From assembly GCA_025965395.1 (NCBI GenBank), contig JAOPXA010000152.1, positions 1 to 6,132 of the forward strand: a stretch of 6,132 nucleotides of DNA. Direction: 5' to 3'. This DNA is from Nocardioidaceae bacterium. Lineage in GTDB: Bacteria; Actinomycetota; Actinomycetes; Propionibacteriales; Nocardioidaceae. A program made the position numbers and the translations under genes. The notes beneath the pieces were generated by a model. It saw nothing but the letters and a program-made list of their open reading frames with translations. It did no database searches and was not told the origin of the DNA. How positions within the stretch are numbered: position 1 is the stretch's first letter; the number at the start of each line of letters is the position of its first letter. This document shows positions 5,953 through 6,132 of the stretch, one piece after another.

Positions 5953-6132
5953 CTAAGTGAGTTGGCGGACCACCGCATCTGCGAGCAGCCGACCCTGCAA
6001 TGTCAGGACCAGCAGGGAGCCGTCGTCAACGATCAAGCCTCGTGAGACCAGATCAGGTACGTGGTGGAGCACGGATGGCGCGAGTGCATCGCGAGCGAGG
6101 CCGGAGCGAAGCCGGAGCTCGAGCAGCACGCG
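5953..6132 (-). CDS. hemW: HemW-like radical SAM protein, C-terminal end
   Basis: The last 59 codons and the TAG stop of a minus-strand gene are present; the rest lies beyond the right edge. The peptide reads RVLLELRLRSGLARDAL, then HHVPDLVSRGLIVDDGSLLVLT and QGRLLADAVVRQLT. This is the C-terminal winged-helix-like domain of HemW (formerly annotated HemN-like coproporphyrinogen oxidase): the LRLRSGL opening, a hydrophobic helix, a short beta hairpin and the final GRLLADAVVRxL are typical. HemW binds heme and is proposed to deliver it; the radical SAM and [4Fe-4S] part would be encoded outside the window. Position next to DUF3097 and hrcA agrees with other actinobacteria. It is convergent with the DUF3097 gene, separated by 94 bp that hold the hairpin. 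Confidence 0.85.
   Translation of the reverse strand, partial: RVLLELRLRSGLARDALAPSVLHHVPDLVSRGLIVDDGSLLVLTLQGRLLADAVVRQLT

Overview
The window is high-GC DNA that reads as an actinobacterial chromosome. The order hrcA, dnaJ, ..., phoH-like, ybeY, DUF21/CBS transporter-like gene is the conserved one known from Mycobacterium tuberculosis (Rv2374c, Rv2373c, ..., Rv2368c, Rv2367c, Rv2366c) and from Streptomyces. A DUF3097 protein, a family known essentially from Actinobacteria, lies beside it, followed by the tail of hemW. GTG starts and tightly packed or overlapping genes fit this. I cannot name the genus.

Layout, left to right. Positions 1-2250 hold a minus-strand cluster read from right to left: a HIT-family nucleotide-binding protein, a PhoH-like ATPase, the ribosome/rRNA maturation endoribonuclease YbeY, and the N-terminal membrane half of a HlyC/CorC-type (DUF21/CNNM) protein that runs off the left edge. 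A 118-bp gap (2251-2368) contains a very long imperfect hairpin. Positions 2369-4552 hold the minus-strand heat-shock pair hrcA-dnaJ, in which the hrcA stop codon directly abuts the dnaJ start. A 54-bp divergent spacer (4553-4606) contains a near-perfect CIRCE operator, the HrcA binding site. Positions 4607-5858 hold a plus-strand pair: a small protein resembling the C-terminal half of a metallo-beta-lactamase-fold enzyme but without its metal ligands, overlapping by 8 bp a DUF3097 protein. A second long hairpin (5860-5929) separates this pair from the convergent C-terminal end of hemW (5953-6132).

How the genes work together. HrcA represses its own operon through CIRCE, and DnaJ is the Hsp40 co-chaperone of DnaK, so the centre is a classic self-regulated heat-shock unit. 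Because the operator fills half of the very short divergent spacer, HrcA may also affect the MBL-like/DUF3097 pair. The left cluster (PhoH-like, YbeY, DUF21 protein) is the usual actinobacterial RNA/ribosome-quality neighbourhood.

Most of the window is conserved housekeeping DNA. The points worth a second look are the shared CIRCE spacer, the decayed MBL-like protein, a Toprim-like signature in DUF3097, the two long hairpins that bracket the heat-shock divergon, and the absence of rsmE from its usual place after dnaJ. I found no mobile element, CRISPR array, tRNA or rRNA.
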